Origin: Hyphomicrobiales bacterium
Lineage (GTDB): Bacteria; Pseudomonadota; Alphaproteobacteria; Rhizobiales; Rhizobiaceae
Length of the DNA: 64,000 bases
Direction: 5' to 3'
Assembly: GCA_900466875.1 (NCBI GenBank)
Contig: UBNQ01000021.1
Location: forward strand, 62,001 to 126,000
Below the pieces are notes generated by a model. It saw nothing but the letters and a program-made list of their open reading frames with translations. It had not been told where the DNA came from and did no database searches. Below, piece by piece: positions 62,310 through 64,000 of the stretch. Position numbers and translations under genes: made by a program. Within the stretch, counting starts at the first letter, position 1, and the number at the start of each line of letters is the position of its first letter.

Positions 62310-63413
62310 ATGACATTGAAAACAATCACGGCAGCACTGGCTGCCACGCTGGCATTCGCGCCGCTTGCTCATGCCGACATCACTATCGGCCTCATCGCGC
62401 CGCTGACCGGCCCGGTCGCAGCCTATGGCGATCAGGTCAAGAACGGCGCCCAGACGGCCGTTGACGACATCAACAAGGCAGGCGGCATTCTCGGCGAAAA
62501 GGTCGTGCTGAAACTGGCGGACGACGCCGGTGAACCGAAACAGGGCGTTTCCGCCGCCAACCAGATCGTCGGCGAAGGTATCCATTTCGTCGTCGGACCG
62601 GTCACCTCGGGCGTTTCCATTCCCGTGTCCGACGTCCTGTCCGAAAACGGCATCCTGATGGTCACTCCGACGGCAACTGCGCCTGACCTGACCATGCGCG
62701 ACCTGACCAACGTCCTGCGCACCTGCGGCCGCGACGACCAGCAGGCCGAAGTCGCCGCGAAATACGTTCTTGAAAAGCTCAAGGATAAGCGCGTCGCCAT
62801 CATCAACGACAAGGGTGCCTACGGCAAAGGCCTCGCGGATGCCTTCAAGGCCACGCTGAACGCCGGCGGCGTCACCGAAGTCGTCAACGACGCCATAACT
62901 CCCGGCGACAAGGATTTCGGCGCGCTCACGGCTCGCCTCAAGTCGGAAAAGGTCGACGTGATCTATTTCGGCGGCTACCACCCGGAAGGCGGCTTGATGG
63001 CTCGCCAGCTGCGTGATCTCGCGCTCAACGCCCAGATCATCGGTGGCGACGGCCTGTCGAACTCCGAGTACTGGACGATCGGCAGTGAAGCCGCCGCCGG
63101 CACGCTCTTCACCAACGCATCCGACGCGCTGAAGAGCCCGGATTCGAAGGCTGCAGCAGATTCGCTCGCTGCCAAGAACATCCCGGCCGAAGCCTTCACG
63201 CTCAACGCCTATGCTGCAGTGCAGGTCATCAAGGCCGGTATCGAGAAGGCAAAGACTGCCGAAGACGCCGAAGCCGTAACCGCAGCGCTGAAGGACGGCA
63301 CCGCCATCCCGACCGCCATCGGCCAGCTGACCTACGGCGAAACCGGCGACCTCACCTCGCAGAGCTTCTCGCTCTACAAGTGGGAAGGCGGCAAGATCGT
63401 CGCTGCCGAGTAA
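62310..63413 (+). CDS. livK: Branched-chain amino-acid ABC transporter, substrate-binding protein
   Basis: Periplasmic Leu/Ile/Val-binding protein. A 367-residue precursor: signal peptide to about 22 ([13 protein letters not shown]), then the type I periplasmic fold with [37 protein letters not shown] near 26-62 and [32 protein letters not shown] near 92. AAGGAGA precedes ATG 62310. No permease or ATPase genes follow; they must lie elsewhere, a common arrangement in rhizobia. A good terminator follows. Confidence 0.94.
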   Translation: MTLKTITAALAATLAFAPLAHADITIGLIAPLTGPVAAYGDQVKNGAQTAVDDINKAGGILGEKVVLKLADDAGEPKQGVSAANQIVGEGIHFVVGPVTSGVSIPVSDVLSENGILMVTPTATAPDLTMRDLTNVLRTCGRDDQQAEVAAKYVLEKLKDKRVAIINDKGAYGKGLADAFKATLNAGGVTEVVNDAITPGDKDFGALTARLKSEKVDVIYFGGYHPEGGLMARQLRDLALNAQIIGGDGLSNSEYWTIGSEAAAGTLFTNASDALKSPDSKAAADSLAAKNIPAEAFTLNAYAAVQVIKAGIEKAKTAEDAEAVTAALKDGTAIPTAIGQLTYGETGDLTSQSFSLYKWEGGKIVAAE

Positions 63414-63436
63414 TCACGCACAAGACATCCATGCAG

Positions 63437-63462
63437 CGGGCGCCTTCGGGCGCCCGTTTTTT
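63437..63462 (+). terminator. Terminator of livK
   Basis: Stem CGGGCGCC / GGCGCCCG with TTCG tetraloop, then TTTTTT. Confidence 0.93.
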
Positions 63463-63541
63463 ATTTGCCGGCAGCTACCCAAAGGCTTCGCCATAAGCAG
63501 GTGGGATGCCGAAGACAACCACGCCGGATCCGTCCTCGATG

Positions 63542-64000
63542 TCACTCAACGGGCACGACCAACCCGCGCTTCAACGTTTTCAACACGACGCTGGTGGTGA
63601 ACTTGCGAATATTCGGATTGAGCTCCATCATCCGGTCCGCCAGCACATCGAAATGCTCCACCGACTGCGCCAGGATCACCAGCGTATAATCCCCTCGTCC
63701 TGACGTGCTCCAGGCCTCCTGCACTTCCGGCGTCTCCGCCACCCATCGCAGGAAAGGCGGCAAAAGCTCCGGCCGGTCGCGTTCCAGTTCCACCTCGACC
63801 AGCATCGACACCGCACCGCCCACCTTCTTCGGATCGACAACCGAAACATCGCGCAGGATCACCTTGTCCTCGCGCAGCTTCTGCAGACGCCTCTGCGCCG
63901 AAGACCGGGACAGTCCTGCCCGCTCTGCCAGCTCGTTCAGCGTAATGGTCGCGTCCTGCTGCATCAGCTTGAGGATGTCGCGATCCGCCTTGGTCAGCGC
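63542..64000 (-). CDS. Lrp/AsnC-family regulator, N-terminus cut off at right edge
   Basis: An Lrp/AsnC regulator whose start lies beyond 64000. In-window residues begin ALTKADRDILKLMQQDATITLNELAERAGLSRSSAQRRLQKLREDKVI (the helix-turn-helix) and continue into the effector-binding RAM domain (VEVELERDRPELLPPFLRWVAETPEVQEAW... then SGRGDYTLVILAQSVEHFDVLADRMMELNPNIRKFTT). Converges on livK; control of livK or another amino-acid gene is a guess. An internal ATG at 63964 is not the true start. Confidence 0.9.
   Translation of the reverse strand, partial: ALTKADRDILKLMQQDATITLNELAERAGLSRSSAQRRLQKLREDKVILRDVSVVDPKKVGGAVSMLVEVELERDRPELLPPFLRWVAETPEVQEAWSTSGRGDYTLVILAQSVEHFDVLADRMMELNPNIRKFTTSVVLKTLKRGLVVPVE

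Noticed and set aside
62251-62313. Treating the 20-codon frame before livK as a real gene
   Set aside because: Ribosome-site support is weak and the peptide ([12 protein letters not shown]...) has no amino-acid bias; left as part of the leader.

Overview
The window reads as chromosomal DNA of an alphaproteobacterium of the Rhizobiaceae (Rhizobium, Agrobacterium, Neorhizobium or Ensifer type). Supporting signs are a fused trpE(G) anthranilate synthase behind a Trp-Trp-Trp leader peptide, a NolR-like ArsR regulator, a ShmR-type haem receptor with a TGA-N9-TCA iron box, a choXWV choline transporter, an ExsH-like glycanase, an extensin-family protein, and two copies of a RIME-like intergenic repeat. 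Coding density is high and mostly housekeeping. I saw no rRNA, tRNA, CRISPR array, insertion sequence or prophage.

Layout. 1-8.6 kb: a cut-off chemotaxis receptor, an MsbA-type ABC exporter, trmL, hemF, two small proteins, and a leftward cca / CoA-pyrophosphatase / DUF1285 operon. 8.7-16.7 kb: a rightward operon of MoxR ATPase, DUF58, DUF4159 membrane protein and a glutamine-amidotransferase-like membrane protein, followed by two paralogous GNAT acetyltransferases. 16.7-22.9 kb: MFS transporter, GNAT, glutathionyl-hydroquinone reductase, NUDIX, metallophosphoesterase, and a sigma/anti-sigma pair. 22.9-28.8 kb: leuA with a newly noticed Leu-rich leader peptide, a BenE transporter, a GH16/RTX glycanase and a methyltransferase. 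28.9-38.5 kb: HxlR regulator, a CHASE-PAS-GGDEF-EAL protein, ClpP, HupE, a DUF2076 protein whose ribosome site lies inside a perfect hairpin, queF, a cation-efflux protein, and MarR/GNAT. 38.5-47.1 kb: repeat, trpE(G) with trpL attenuator, extensin, fhs, shmR. 47.4-53.2 kb: UPF0114, a PleD-like cyclase, a LuxR solo, a PAS protein, DUF2333 and an unknown partner. 53.3-57.4 kb: pseudoazurin, thymidine kinase, an ATPase, a proline-racemase homologue with Ser/Thr at the two catalytic Cys positions, a YciI protein and an L,D-transpeptidase. 57.6-64 kb: choXWV, hugZ, nolR, livK and a cut-off Lrp-type regulator.

How it fits together. Two amino-acid biosynthesis genes (leuA, trpE(G)) sit behind leader peptides rich in their own end product, so both look attenuated. 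Iron and haem handling is represented by shmR and hugZ, with hemF for haem synthesis. Signalling is heavy: two c-di-GMP proteins, a chemotaxis receptor, a LuxR solo with a PAS neighbour, and an ECF-like sigma pair. The most noteworthy items are the leuA leader, the Shine-Dalgarno-sequestering hairpin at 34138-34168, the atypical proline-racemase homologue, the long palindrome at 24922-24951, and an orphan minus-strand terminator beside the LuxR gene.

Limits: all calls rest on reading sequence and recalled family motifs. No database search, folding program or alignment was run.
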